Shown here: piece by piece, positions 28,305 to 37,220 of the stretch
Numbering within the stretch: the stretch's first letter is position 1
How the letters are laid out: each line of letters begins with the position of its first letter
Origin: Paenibacillus sp.
Lineage (GTDB): Bacteria; Bacillota; Bacilli; Paenibacillales; Paenibacillaceae
Reading direction: 5' to 3'
Length of the DNA: 39,298 nucleotides
NCBI GenBank assembly: GCA_017512705.1
Contig: JAFWEX010000011.1
Span: 1 to 39,298 of the forward strand
Notes under the pieces: model-generated
What the model saw: only the letters and a program-made list of their open reading frames with translations
Database searches by the model: none
Told to the model about the DNA's origin: nothing
Program-made: the position numbers and the translations under genes

Positions 28305-28967
28305 CTAACCATCCACATAACCTCCTGTGTTGGCATGCCGATTGGTAATCCGTTGAATAAGTTGATCACTTACGATATCCGCGCCAAGAAGTCTCATCAT
28401 ATGTTGCAAAAACCTGAGCCTTTCCTGCGTCTGTGCCTGATCCCGTCCAAAAAGAAGAGGATTAATCCAGATGTTAACGAGCAGCATGAAGATCTCAGCG
28501 CACTCCAGCGGATATTCAACAGAGATCGATCCATCACTCTTGCCTTGTTCCATGATATCGGCAATAATTCGTGCATCTTTCAAAACACCTTTTCTGATTC
28601 CACCCAGTACAAACTGTGGATTCTTGATCTGAGTACTTAGAACCTGATCAATTGAATTGGATTGAATTCCGGGATCAACGATAATATTTTCCAAAACGCT
28701 AATAAGCTTCTGTCTTGCATTAGGGGCATGTGTATTTTGAATGAGCTCCATAAACATGTCTTCCGCTCGCCCAAGCTCCTTCTCCATCACTGCACTAAGA
28801 ATATCCTCCTTAGACTTGAAATGATGGTATATAGCACCCTTAGACATGCCTAGTTCATCTATAATGTCCTGAATGCTCGTTTTCTCGTATCCCTTTTCGG
28901 TGAACATCTGTGTTGAAACAGCCAAGATCTGCTCCAGTGTCTGTTCAGGATATTTATTTCTAGCCAT
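28305..28967 (-). CDS. TetR/AcrR-family transcriptional regulator
   Basis: A 220-residue repressor with an N-terminal helix-turn-helix at about 25-50 (EKTSIQDIIDELGMSKGAIYHHFKSKEDIL) and a helical ligand-binding domain to the C-terminus, resembling QacR/LmrA-type members. The frame is open for 22 more codons, but those would read through the promoter-operator; ATG 28967 has AAGGAGG seven bases upstream and matches family starts. An inverted repeat lies at its own transcription start, so autoregulation is likely. It is the first gene of a minus-strand unit with DUF4097 and the small membrane protein; the ligand is unknown. The adjacent exporter gene ends in a separate terminator just upstream of this promoter. 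Confidence 0.9.
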   Translation of the reverse strand: MARNKYPEQTLEQILAVSTQMFTEKGYEKTSIQDIIDELGMSKGAIYHHFKSKEDILSAVMEKELGRAEDMFMELIQNTHAPNARQKLISVLENIIVDPGIQSNSIDQVLSTQIKNPQFVLGGIRKGVLKDARIIADIMEQGKSDGSISVEYPLECAEIFMLLVNIWINPLLFGRDQAQTQERLRFLQHMMRLLGADIVSDQLIQRITNRHANTGGYVDG

Positions 28968-28983
28968 AACTTCCTCCTTATAC

Positions 28984-29000
28984 ATACCAACGGTCGGTAT
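28984..29000. promoter_or_regulatory. TetR-type operator
   Basis: ATACCAACGGTCGGTAT is a 17-bp inverted repeat (eight-base arms, one mismatch) of the GACCG/CGGTC type bound by many TetR-family repressors. It covers the predicted transcription start of the tetR unit and ends 16 bases before the ATG. Confidence 0.7.
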
Positions 29001-29004
29001 CAAT

Positions 29005-29033
29005 AATATAGAGTATGTTGGTCTTAGTGTCAA
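29005..29033 (-). promoter_or_regulatory. Sigma-A promoter of the tetR unit
   Basis: Minus-strand TTGACA (29033-29028), a 17-base spacer, and TATATT (29010-29005). The operator begins four bases after the -10 box, so repressor binding would block initiation. Confidence 0.85.
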
Positions 29034-29052
29034 TATGAGGAATTTTATCGAA

Positions 29053-29104
29053 ATAAAAAAGGATTCCCGTTGTATTACCTCGCAGGTAATAACGAAAATC
29101 CTTC
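29053..29104 (-). terminator. Terminator after the ABC exporter gene
   Basis: On the minus strand AAGGATTTTCGTTATTACC pairs (one bulge) with the facing copy ending AATCCTT and runs into T6 at 29060-29054. It separates the exporter from the tetR promoter. Confidence 0.88.
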
Positions 29105-29121
29105 TTTCTTTGTAACCCGTG

Positions 29122-30942
29122 TTAGTCTTCGGTTGGCATTTTACCGTTACCGGCTTCTATGCTCTCCTCATCCTGAGATACAAACTGTTTTTGTGCTAGT
29201 TCACGGTATACCGGATGTGTACTGATTAATTCCGTATGTGTTCCCGTTCCTGTAACATGCCCATGCTCCAAAACAACAATTTGATCAGAATCGACAACCG
29301 TAGACAGTCGGTGGGCAATAACAATCGTCGTTCGGCCCTCCATGAGATTGGACAAGGCCTGTTGTACTTCGTATTCCGACGTACTGTCCAGACTGGAGGT
29401 TGCTTCATCCAGCATCAGAATGTCGGGGCTCCGTAACAGCGCTCGCGCAATAGCAATCCGCTGACGCTGGCCACCGGATAACTTGATTCCTCGTTCGCCA
29501 ACTTCCGTCTCATAACCTTGTGGAAGTTGGTTGATAAAGTCAGCTGAATATGCCATCTCCGCCGCTCGTTTAATCTCCTCTAACGTTACCTGTCGATCCA
29601 GACCGTACGTGATATTGTCCTTAATTGTGCCTGCCATCAGCGGACTTTCCTGAGATACATACCCGATCTTGTTGCGCCACGAGGACAAAGAATACTCCGT
29701 TATAGCCTGACCTCCGTACGAAATATGACCCGAATCGGGAAGGTAGAACTGCTCTAGCAAGGAGAACAGTGTAGACTTTCCACTACCGCTCGGACCAACA
29801 ATTGCTGTTACTTTCCGAGTTGGAACAGTGAGATTGATGCCGTGCAACACTTCTTCACCCGTAATATAAGAGAAATGTACATTGTGAAAGGCAATGGTCT
29901 CATTTCCTGAGGGAGCGTGTTTCGTGCTATGATCTGGTTCCTCTGCTTCGGCAAGAATCGACTGAATACGTTCGGTGGCGCCGACTACTTTTTGCAAACG
30001 TGAATATAGGGTGGTGAACTGCCCCATTGGCATGATGACCTGGAAGAGCAGTAGAATGAAAGCAACCAATTCTCCGGGCGATAATAGTCCTGATGCTACA
30101 CGCATCCCCCCTACACCCAGAATAACAACCAGCACAGCGGTCATCACAAACGTAAACAGCGGCCCGATCAACGCTAGAATTCGAGCTTCCTGCAAGCCGA
30201 ACGCAAACATTTTGCGTATTCGGGAATCTCCGGCTTCTGCTTCTTGCTTCTCGGTTCCGTAAGCCTTCACCAGACGAATCTCACTTATAACCTGACTGAG
30301 GACAGACGTAAGTCCAGCCATCTCATCCTGCTGTTTCTTGGATATTTTATACATTTTCCTTCCCACCGGCAGAAGAATCAGCATCGTCAGCGGGATTAGA
30401 CTCAAAATGATGAGCGACATTACCCAATCCAAATAAAAGAGAAGGGCTACGCCCCCAATGACCGCAACGATATTGGAGACAAATGACACAAGATAGTCGG
30501 CAATCAGTGTCATAATCTGGCTAGTATCATTCGTAATCCGACTCATCGTGTCCCCTGTACGATTACGGTCAAAATACGGCATACGCAGGGACAACACTTT
30601 GTTCCATAGCTTGGTACGAAGGGTCGCCACCACACGCTGTCCGGCATAATTCAACATGTAGATACTAATACCTGAAGCGATCGCTTGGATGACAAACGCC
30701 CCGAGTAGCAGAAAAATAACCGATTTGTTCAGCGCTGATGTGGTCAGCCCGTCAATAAGACCTTTAGTCATCAAAGGTACAATTAATCCGGCCGTGGTTT
30801 GAATCAACGTCAAGATGAGTGCCAGAATGAGAATCAGTTTGGGCGGGTTCGTGGAAGCGATAAGCTTGGCAAAATCCTTGAATCCCTTTTTCCCTACTTT
30901 TGTCACATCAGATTCCGAGTTTAGATGGTGCTGTTCTTCCAT
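29122..30942 (-). CDS. BmrA-like multidrug ABC exporter (fused membrane and ATPase domains)
   Basis: A half-transporter that should work as a homodimer, pumping hydrophobic drugs or lipids outward. Six membrane helices span about 33-310; the nucleotide-binding domain follows, with Walker A GPSGSGKST (383-391), Q-loop YVSQESPL (428-435), signature LSGGQ (488-492), Walker B ILMLDEAT (508-515) and the switch histidine in IAHRLSTVV. Sequence match to B. subtilis BmrA (YvcC) looks close along the whole length, including PMGQ(F/I)TT near the end of the membrane domain. 606 aa. GGGAGG is eight bases before the ATG. It follows the NCS2 permease after 39 bases without a terminator. Substrate is not inferable. 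Confidence 0.92.
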   Translation of the reverse strand: MEEQHHLNSESDVTKVGKKGFKDFAKLIASTNPPKLILILALILTLIQTTAGLIVPLMTKGLIDGLTTSALNKSVIFLLLGAFVIQAIASGISIYMLNYAGQRVVATLRTKLWNKVLSLRMPYFDRNRTGDTMSRITNDTSQIMTLIADYLVSFVSNIVAVIGGVALLFYLDWVMSLIILSLIPLTMLILLPVGRKMYKISKKQQDEMAGLTSVLSQVISEIRLVKAYGTEKQEAEAGDSRIRKMFAFGLQEARILALIGPLFTFVMTAVLVVILGVGGMRVASGLLSPGELVAFILLLFQVIMPMGQFTTLYSRLQKVVGATERIQSILAEAEEPDHSTKHAPSGNETIAFHNVHFSYITGEEVLHGINLTVPTRKVTAIVGPSGSGKSTLFSLLEQFYLPDSGHISYGGQAITEYSLSSWRNKIGYVSQESPLMAGTIKDNITYGLDRQVTLEEIKRAAEMAYSADFINQLPQGYETEVGERGIKLSGGQRQRIAIARALLRSPDILMLDEATSSLDSTSEYEVQQALSNLMEGRTTIVIAHRLSTVVDSDQIVVLEHGHVTGTGTHTELISTHPVYRELAQKQFVSQDEESIEAGNGKMPTED

Positions 30943-30981
30943 TTCCCGTTCCTCCCATTCTCTATCTTTACACGTACGTTT

Positions 30982-32280
30982 TTACAAAATACCATGCAGA
31001 ACAAAATTCGCCAGGAACAGAATCGAAATGCCGTACATGACCACAGGCACTTCCTTCCCTTTTCCAGCAGCCAGTTTTGCCAGTGGGTATGCGATAAATC
31101 CGAAGGCCATACCGTCCACAATGCTGTACGTAAAAGGAATCATAACCATAATGAGGAATGCTGGAAATGCTTCGGTAAAATCGCTAAAATCCATATCTTT
31201 GACACCTTGCACCATCAATCCCCCGATGATAATCAAAATAGGAGCGATTGCACTATCGGGAATATACCCGAGCAGCGGAATGAAGAAAAAGGTCGCTCCG
31301 AACAGCACGGCTGTCACGAGCGGAGTTAACCCCGTACGGCCACCTGCAGCAATACCTGCTGTTGTCTCCGCTGCTGCTACCGGTGGGCTGCTACCGAAAA
31401 TACCTGCTAACACCGTACTCAATGATAATGCGCGCAGACTGCCCTTGAACCGTTCCGGACGGCCAATCATATTCGTCTGCGCCGTAATAAGTCCTATATT
31501 TTCAAACACGACAATTAATAACAATAAAAATACTGCAATCCAGAATGCAATATCCGCTAGCTTCATCAGGGACAATTGACCAAATAGACTGCTGTATTGC
31601 CGCATGGCGTCCATGGCAGATACAGCTTCGCCAGGCTGAACCGCTCCTAACACATAAGCAAGTCCTGTACCGACCAGAATACTGATCAGTAATCCACCCT
31701 GTACATTTCGAATAAATAAAATGATGGCCAGTACCAGTGTTACACACGCTGTAATAACATTGGGGTCATTGAAATGTCCAATTGCCACAAATGTCGTTTG
31801 ATGAGCAATAACAATACTGCTCTTTTGCAATCCGATAAAGGTTAAGAATAATCCAATCCCGACTGTGATCCCATGCTGCAAATTTTTCGGGATAGCTTCA
31901 CTGATCATTTTATATAACGACGTAAAGGCGACAATGGCAAACAGCACACCCGTAACGGCGACTACAGCCAACGCTTCTTGCCATGTTAACTTCATGGAGT
32001 GCACAAGTGTATACGTGAAAAATGCATTGATCCCCATACCTGGTACAACCACAATGGGTGATTTCCCACCAAATGCCATAAGTAAACATCCTGCTATGGA
32101 TGTGAGCAGCGTGCCCACCATAGCCGCTTGCAACGGCATTCCCGCATCCGCAAGAATTGTTGCATTCACCATCACGATATAGACGACGGCAAAATAAGAG
32201 ATGGCCCCCGCCATAATCTCCTTCCTCCACTGATCTTCTGGCTCCATGCCCAGTCTTCTGGACATCCAACTGTGTTTCAT
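30982..32280 (-). CDS. NCS2 family purine permease (AzgA/PbuG-like)
   Basis: A 432-residue integral membrane symporter for hypoxanthine, guanine or adenine. The AzgA-subgroup marks are present: an N-terminal amphipathic stretch then KEIMAGAISYFAVVYIVMVNATILADAGMP (residues 20-49), VPGMGINAFFTYT, and the C-terminal GITAQTNM...ETTAGIAAGGRTGLT region that lines the substrate site, though the last motif is described by position only. Fourteen helices are expected. The ribosome site AGAGGGG precedes the ATG by about nine bases. I see no guanine riboswitch in the upstream 220 bases. Exact substrate is undetermined. Confidence 0.9.
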   Translation of the reverse strand: MKHSWMSRRLGMEPEDQWRKEIMAGAISYFAVVYIVMVNATILADAGMPLQAAMVGTLLTSIAGCLLMAFGGKSPIVVVPGMGINAFFTYTLVHSMKLTWQEALAVVAVTGVLFAIVAFTSLYKMISEAIPKNLQHGITVGIGLFLTFIGLQKSSIVIAHQTTFVAIGHFNDPNVITACVTLVLAIILFIRNVQGGLLISILVGTGLAYVLGAVQPGEAVSAMDAMRQYSSLFGQLSLMKLADIAFWIAVFLLLLIVVFENIGLITAQTNMIGRPERFKGSLRALSLSTVLAGIFGSSPPVAAAETTAGIAAGGRTGLTPLVTAVLFGATFFFIPLLGYIPDSAIAPILIIIGGLMVQGVKDMDFSDFTEAFPAFLIMVMIPFTYSIVDGMAFGFIAYPLAKLAAGKGKEVPVVMYGISILFLANFVLHGIL

Positions 32281-32414
32281 TTGTCTATTCCCCTCTCTGG
32301 CTGCATGTTTATGCCCGGTTCAACTTATATCAATGTAAGTATTTATGTATCACATAGCACAGCACCCCATATCATACACCGTTTTTATTATGAAGTATAT
32401 GGAAACAGCAGACA

Positions 32415-32446
32415 TAAAAAACGCAGATGCTTTAGCACCTGCGCTT
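32415..32446 (-). terminator. Terminator after tcdA (end of hisS operon)
   Basis: On the minus strand CGCAGGTGC (32443-32435) pairs with GCATCTGCG (32430-32422), one G-T pair, followed by T6. It closes hisS-aspS-tcdA. Confidence 0.9.
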
Positions 32447-32501
32447 TGAAATCGTTGACTCTTTTTCTATCTCATCAGACACATCACTCGTCTAACCTCT
32501 A

Positions 32502-33251
32502 TTACTTCTCAGCTTGTTCAATTAAGTCTTTCACAGCCACGCTGACCATAATTAGCCCTGCTACCGGCGGAACAAAAGCATTGCTCGCTGGTGGCTGTTT
32601 GGCCTTACGGATCTCCGGTGCATTCTCAGGCACAATTTTCTGTGTTACGTCTGCACGCGGCTTGAGCGGCTCCTCAGTCGAGAATACCACCTTTACCCCT
32701 TTTTTAATCCCATCTTTACGCAGTTTGGTGCGTACTACACGGGCAATCGGGTCCATGGACGTTTTTGAAATATCCGCAACCTGGAATTTCGTCGGATCCA
32801 TTTTATTTGCCGCTCCCATGCTGGAAATCACCGGGATTTTGCGTTTCAGACATTCTTTAATGAGGTGCACTTTGTAGATAATGGTGTCCGAAGCATCCAG
32901 TACATAATCCAACTCGTACTTGAACAGCTCCTCATACGTTTCTTCGGTATAAAACATGTTCAGCGCAATCGCGTCACATTCCGGATTGATCAATTTCACT
33001 CGCTCTACCATCAGGTCAGCTTTTTTCTGACCAACAGTAGTCGTGAGCGCATGAATCTGACGGTTGATATTGGTGATATCCACCACGTCTTTGTCAATCA
33101 GGATGATTCGCCCAACACCGCTGCGGGCAAGTGCTTCTACCGCAATACCACCCACACCACCGATACCGAGTACCGCTACTGTGCTATTTTTGAGTGCATT
33201 CAGACCTTCAGGTCCGATGGCGAGCTCTGTTCTTGAAAACTGATGGAGCAT
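32502..33251 (-). CDS. tcdA: tRNA threonylcarbamoyladenosine dehydratase TcdA (YrvM)
   Basis: ThiF/E1-like enzyme that uses ATP to cyclise N6-threonylcarbamoyladenosine at tRNA position 37 to ct6A. The Rossmann nucleotide site GIGGVGGIAVEALARSG lies at about 31-47, with the following IDKDVVDITNINRQIHAL typical of the ThiF superfamily; YVLDASDTI and KCLKRKIPVISS-like segments follow. 249 aa (B. subtilis YrvM 254). AAAGGAGG lies 12 bases before the ATG, a little far. Sits 18 bases after aspS in the same operon. Confidence 0.93.
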   Translation of the reverse strand: MLHQFSRTELAIGPEGLNALKNSTVAVLGIGGVGGIAVEALARSGVGRIILIDKDVVDITNINRQIHALTTTVGQKKADLMVERVKLINPECDAIALNMFYTEETYEELFKYELDYVLDASDTIIYKVHLIKECLKRKIPVISSMGAANKMDPTKFQVADISKTSMDPIARVVRTKLRKDGIKKGVKVVFSTEEPLKPRADVTQKIVPENAPEIRKAKQPPASNAFVPPVAGLIMVSVAVKDLIEQAEK

Positions 33252-33269
33252 TGAGAATCGATGCCTCCT

Positions 33270-35048
33270 TTATTTCTTTTCCGCGACCGGTTTACGGGCT
33301 ACACGGATATGAAGTTGTTCTAGCTGTGATCCATCTACTTCGGAAGGTGCATTCATCAGCAGATCGGTTGCACTTGCCGTTTTCGGGAAGGCAATCGTTT
33401 CACGCAGGTTCGTGCGACCTGCCAGCAACATCACGAGACGGTCCAGACCAAAGGCAATACCGCCATGTGGTGGTGTACCATATTCGAATGCTTCGAGCAA
33501 ATAGCCGAATTTATCGTTGGCTACTTCTGGTGTAAGTCCAAGCGCAGCAAACATTTTCTCCTGCACATCACGTTTGTAGATACGCATCGAACCGCCACCT
33601 ACTTCGTAACCGTTCAGAACAAGGTCATAAGCTTGAGCACGAATGCTGCCTGGGTCCGTGTCGAACAGGTGTACATCTTCGTCTTTTGGACGTGTGAACG
33701 GATGGTGTTCTGCCACATAACGTTTCGCTTCTTCATCATAGCCGAGAAGTGGGAAATCCACCACCCAAGCAAATTTGAATTTGCTGTCATCGATCAGGCC
33801 AAGTTGACGTCCGATTTTCAGACGGAGAGCCCCGAGTACGTCAGCAACTACTTTTTTAGTATCCGCGGAGAAGAGCAGCAAGTCTCCTTCTTCAGCGCCT
33901 GTGCGTTCTTTTACCGCTTCAATCTCTTCCGGTGTGAAGAACTTCACGATTGGCCCTTTGAACTCGCCGTCTTTCACTTGAATCCATGCCAGACCTTTAG
34001 CACCGTAACGAGAAGCGTATGTTCCGAGTTCATCGATCTCTTTACGGCTCCATGTACCACAGCCTTTAGCATTCAATACTTTCACTTCGCCGCCTTTTTC
34101 GATGACTGAAGCGAACACTTTTACTCCGCTATTTGCTACGATATCGTTCATCTCAATCAGTTCCAGGCCAAAGCGCAGATCCGGTTTATCGGAACCATAT
34201 TTGCCCATTGCATCAGCATACGTAATCCGTTGGAATGGCAGTTCCAGCTCGATGCCTTTCGTTTCACGCAGCAATTTAGCCATCAACTGTTCCATCATCG
34301 GCAACAGATCATCCTGCTGCAAGAAGGACGTCTCGATATCGACTTGAGTGAACTCAGGCTGGCGGTCTGCACGCAAGTCCTCGTCACGGAAGCAGCGAGC
34401 GATTTGGTAGTAACGCTCCAGACCGCCAACCATCAACAATTGTTTGTAGATTTGCGGAGACTGTGGCAATGCGAAGAATTCACCTTCATGTACACGACTC
34501 GGTACAAGATAGTCACGCGCACCTTCCGGTGAGCTCTTCGTCAGAATCGGTGTCTCCACTTCTACGAAGTCTTCCCCATCCAGGAAATCACGAAACACTT
34601 TGGACGCTTTGGAGCGCAGCTTCAACGTTTCGTACATTTCTGGACGACGCAGGTCCAGGTAGCGATATTTCAAACGCAAGGACTCGTCTACCTCGACACC
34701 GTCTTCAATGAAAAACGGAGGTGTTTTGGCTGCATTCAACACTTCGATCTCGGTAATTTGGACTTCAATTTCGCCTGTCGGCAAATTTTTGTTTACAGTC
34801 TCAGCATCCCGCTGAACCACTTTACCCGTTACTGCAATGACATATTCGCTACGTACACGATCTGCGATCTGTAAGGCTTCTCCAGAATACGCCGGGTTAA
34901 AAACAACTTGTACAATACCGCTGCGGTCACGCAGATCGATAAAAAGTACGCCTCCCAAGTCACGGCGGGTCTGTACCCAGCCGTTCAATGTTACGGTTTC
35001 ACCGATGTGTGCGTTTGTTAATGCGCCGCAATGATGACTTCTTTTCAT
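33270..35048 (-). CDS. aspS: Aspartyl-tRNA synthetase
   Basis: Class IIb enzyme that charges tRNA-Asp (and tRNA-Asn if the cell is non-discriminating). N-terminal OB-fold anticodon-binding domain (about 1-110), catalytic domain with motif 2 [18 protein letters not shown], the bacterial GAD insertion (about 300-410), and motif 3 [13 protein letters not shown] near the C-terminus. 592 aa, full length. GAGGAG is nine bases before the ATG. It is the second gene of the T-box-controlled hisS-aspS-tcdA operon, 83 bases after hisS. Confidence 0.98.
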   Translation of the reverse strand: MKRSHHCGALTNAHIGETVTLNGWVQTRRDLGGVLFIDLRDRSGIVQVVFNPAYSGEALQIADRVRSEYVIAVTGKVVQRDAETVNKNLPTGEIEVQITEIEVLNAAKTPPFFIEDGVEVDESLRLKYRYLDLRRPEMYETLKLRSKASKVFRDFLDGEDFVEVETPILTKSSPEGARDYLVPSRVHEGEFFALPQSPQIYKQLLMVGGLERYYQIARCFRDEDLRADRQPEFTQVDIETSFLQQDDLLPMMEQLMAKLLRETKGIELELPFQRITYADAMGKYGSDKPDLRFGLELIEMNDIVANSGVKVFASVIEKGGEVKVLNAKGCGTWSRKEIDELGTYASRYGAKGLAWIQVKDGEFKGPIVKFFTPEEIEAVKERTGAEEGDLLLFSADTKKVVADVLGALRLKIGRQLGLIDDSKFKFAWVVDFPLLGYDEEAKRYVAEHHPFTRPKDEDVHLFDTDPGSIRAQAYDLVLNGYEVGGGSMRIYKRDVQEKMFAALGLTPEVANDKFGYLLEAFEYGTPPHGGIAFGLDRLVMLLAGRTNLRETIAFPKTASATDLLMNAPSEVDGSQLEQLHIRVARKPVAEKK

Positions 35049-35131
35049 GTCCCTATACTCCTCATTATGTGAATTTCCGTTCTGTGCAGACAGGCAGAAG
35101 CCTTCTTACACTATCCCGGTTATTTAAACAT

Positions 35132-36385
35132 TTATTTATTTCCGCGTACCACGGTCACCAGATCATCAAGCTTCACTGTCTGCTGCTCGCCTGTATCCAT
35201 GTTCTTCAAAGCGATCTCGCCGCGTTCCAGCTCATCATCCCCAAGAATTGCGGTATAACGTGCTTGGAAACGGTCTGCGGATTTCATCTGTGCTTTCATT
35301 TTGCGGCCCAGATAATCGCGCTCGCCCGACAAGCCGGATTGTCGAAGGTTGAAGAGTAATCGACTCACTTCGCGATCTGCTGCTTCACCCAAAGCGACAA
35401 AGTATACATCTAGCGGAGCCAGCGTTGTCACTTCAATATTCTGATGTTCCAGAATCAGCTGAATGCGCTCCAGACCAATCCCGAAGCCGATACCTGGCTG
35501 ATCAGGTCCGCCGATATCACCGACAAGACCATTATATCTGCCTCCACCACCGACGGTATCAATAGCGCCAATACCTTGTGCTTTTAACTCAAATGCCGTC
35601 AAGGTATAATAATCAAGCCCTCGCACCAGGCGATTGTTCAACGTGTAGTCTACACCGAAATCATCGAGATACACCTGTAGCTTGGCAAAGTGACTGAGGG
35701 ATTCCTCATCCAGACTATCCAGAATGGAAGGTGCGCCAACGAACTTGTCTTGATCTACTTTGCAATCCAGCACACGCAGTGGGTTACGCTCTATACGAGA
35801 CTGACAATCTTTGCAAAGGTTGTCCTTCATCGGTCTGAGGAAACCTAGCAGCGTTTCACGATATTCCGCACGGCTCTTGGCATTACCGACAGAGTTGATC
35901 TCCACCTTCACATCTTTCAGACCCAGCTCAACACAGAATTGGTACCCAAGTGCAATGACCTCAGCGTCAATCGCCGGGTCCAGTGCACCTATAGCTTCAA
36001 CTCCGAACTGATGGAACTGACGCTGACGACCCGCCTGTGGACGTTCATAACGGAACATCGGTCCGATATAATACAGCTTGCTTACATCTGGTTCGCCATA
36101 CAGCTTATTCTCTACGTATGCACGAACCACACCTGCTGTACCTTCTGGACGAAGGGTCATACTGCGATTGCCTTTGTCGTCAAAGGTATACATTTCTTTC
36201 TCCACGATGTCCGTTGTTTCTCCCACACCACGAACAAACAAAGATGTCTGCTCGAAGATCGGCGTACGAATCTCACGGTAATTAAAACGTCGGCACAGAT
36301 CACGTGCTTTTTCTTCTACATATTGCCACTTTTCGACTGCACCAGGTATTAAATCCTGTGTTCCGGTCGGTTTCTGAAAAGCCAT
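35132..36385 (-). CDS. hisS: Histidyl-tRNA synthetase
   Basis: Class IIa enzyme that charges tRNA-His. The sequence starts with the family-typical FQKPTGTQDLIP, motif 2 is seen around FRYERPQAGRQRQFHQFGVEA, the histidine motifs LVRGLDYYT and GGGGRYNGL follow, and the C-terminal anticodon-binding domain begins near residue 325. From ATG 36385 it is 417 aa; a longer frame runs back to 36577 but that part is the T-box terminator. GGAGGG is six bases before the chosen ATG. First gene of the operon; expression should respond to tRNA charging through the leader. Confidence 0.97.
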   Translation of the reverse strand: MAFQKPTGTQDLIPGAVEKWQYVEEKARDLCRRFNYREIRTPIFEQTSLFVRGVGETTDIVEKEMYTFDDKGNRSMTLRPEGTAGVVRAYVENKLYGEPDVSKLYYIGPMFRYERPQAGRQRQFHQFGVEAIGALDPAIDAEVIALGYQFCVELGLKDVKVEINSVGNAKSRAEYRETLLGFLRPMKDNLCKDCQSRIERNPLRVLDCKVDQDKFVGAPSILDSLDEESLSHFAKLQVYLDDFGVDYTLNNRLVRGLDYYTLTAFELKAQGIGAIDTVGGGGRYNGLVGDIGGPDQPGIGFGIGLERIQLILEHQNIEVTTLAPLDVYFVALGEAADREVSRLLFNLRQSGLSGERDYLGRKMKAQMKSADRFQARYTAILGDDELERGEIALKNMDTGEQQTVKLDDLVTVVRGNK

Positions 36386-36491
36386 CTGTATCCCTCCAGC
36401 ATTGATTTTTTCTGTAAACGTTAACTCTAAATGTACACTCAGCCACTCCGATTGTAGTACCATGGTGTACAGGGAGAATAAACTTGAAGAA

Positions 36492-36895
36492 CAAAAAAAT
36501 CCCTCTCCCTGCTTGCTCATACGAAGCAAACAAAGGGACGAGAGATTGTGTATACATTCACCCGTGGTACCACCCACATTCCGGAAGCCTGATCTAACAG
36601 CCGCTCAGGTTGTCTTCAGTCGTCAGAATGTTTCGAAATACAACATTCAGATCAAACCGTTCTTCCGCTCTACGTATAACGCACGTCATGCGCAGACCGG
36701 CTACTATTATCCGCAGATTGCACATCTGCCTTGTTCGCCGTCTGTTCTCAGGGAAGTCATTCGTCCGCTCATCAAGAGAATCCTTACAGCCTCAGGGATT
36801 CCTCTCTGGTCTTGTGGGTACGGAGTACTTGGTCCCGTCATCAAATCCAGGTATCGTATTCCAAAACGATAAATTAACTACAATCACGTTATTAT
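36492..36895 (-). promoter_or_regulatory. T-box leader of hisS-aspS-tcdA, aspartate-type specifier
   Basis: The T-box sequence GGGTGGTACCACGGG lies at 36575-36561 on the minus strand and the terminator (36546-36492) pairs a TCCCTCTCCCTGCTTGCT arm with its opposite and ends in T7. Stem I has AGTA and AGAGA motifs; opposite AGTA the strand reads CGGAC-GAA-T-GAC-T-TCCC, giving specifier GAC (Asp) at 36758-36756 with a GGGA/TCCC base stem. No His codon sits in that loop. The operon therefore probably senses tRNA-Asp although hisS comes first. Confidence 0.88.
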
Positions 36896-36901
36896 TTCCT
36901 G

Positions 36902-36930
36902 ATTGTAATGAACCGCAGTACTAAAGTCAA
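36902..36930 (-). promoter_or_regulatory. Sigma-A promoter of the hisS leader
   Basis: Minus-strand TTGACT (36930-36925), 17 bases, then TACAAT (36907-36902), placing the start near 36895 at the beginning of the T-box. Confidence 0.8.
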
Positions 36931-36950
36931 GCGTTAGCCATTGAAGATAT

Positions 36951-36981
36951 AAAAAAATAACCTGCACACGGTGTGCAGGTC
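36951..36981 (-). terminator. Terminator in the hisS upstream gap
   Basis: CCTGCACA and TGTGCAGG (36961-36979) pair with a three-base loop; on the minus strand a T7 stretch follows. It ends some minus-strand transcript before the hisS promoter, although the nearest gene upstream already has its own terminator at 37155-37204. Confidence 0.8.
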
Positions 36982-36984
36982 CAA

Positions 36985-37150
36985 ATAATATATAAAAAAA
37001 GGGGGTCATGTCTGTTATTATAAACACACTTTGTTAAAGGCTTGTGTTACTAATATTACAGTAATATTACAAAAATGATAGCGCTTTATTTTATCCGACA
37101 ATCCATTTGATTTTTAGTCAGCACATGACCTTTTATCCCTATCCACTGAA
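36985..37150. other. Non-coding interval with palindrome
   Basis: No supportable gene. It contains the perfect palindrome AATATTAC-A-GTAATATT (37052-37068) and a minus-strand TATAAT (37022-37017) with a poor -35. A nine-codon plus-strand frame after GGGGGTC (37007) is not convincing. Confidence 0.5.
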
Positions 37151-37154
37151 TGCG

Positions 37155-37204
37155 AAAAGCCTTTACGCGTTACCGGATATGAATACCCAGACAGCGTAAA
37201 GGCT
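37155..37204 (-). terminator. Terminator after the 149-residue stress-type gene
   Basis: AGCCTTTACGC (37158-37168) and GCGTAAAGGCT (37194-37204) pair over 11 bases around a 25-base loop; the minus strand then reads TTTT. The T-run is short but the stem is perfect. Confidence 0.75.
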
Positions 37205-37220
37205 AGTTCGAATCTATATA

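Noticed and set aside
32281-32414. Guanine riboswitch before the purine permease
   Set aside because: The conserved purine-riboswitch core sequences are not present.
36386-36577. 64-codon N-terminal extension of hisS
   Set aside because: It reads through the T-box terminator, and the family start with a GGAGGG site is at 36385.
36990-37047. Nine-codon plus-strand frame after GGGGGTC
   Set aside because: Very short, no promoter or downstream gene on this strand.
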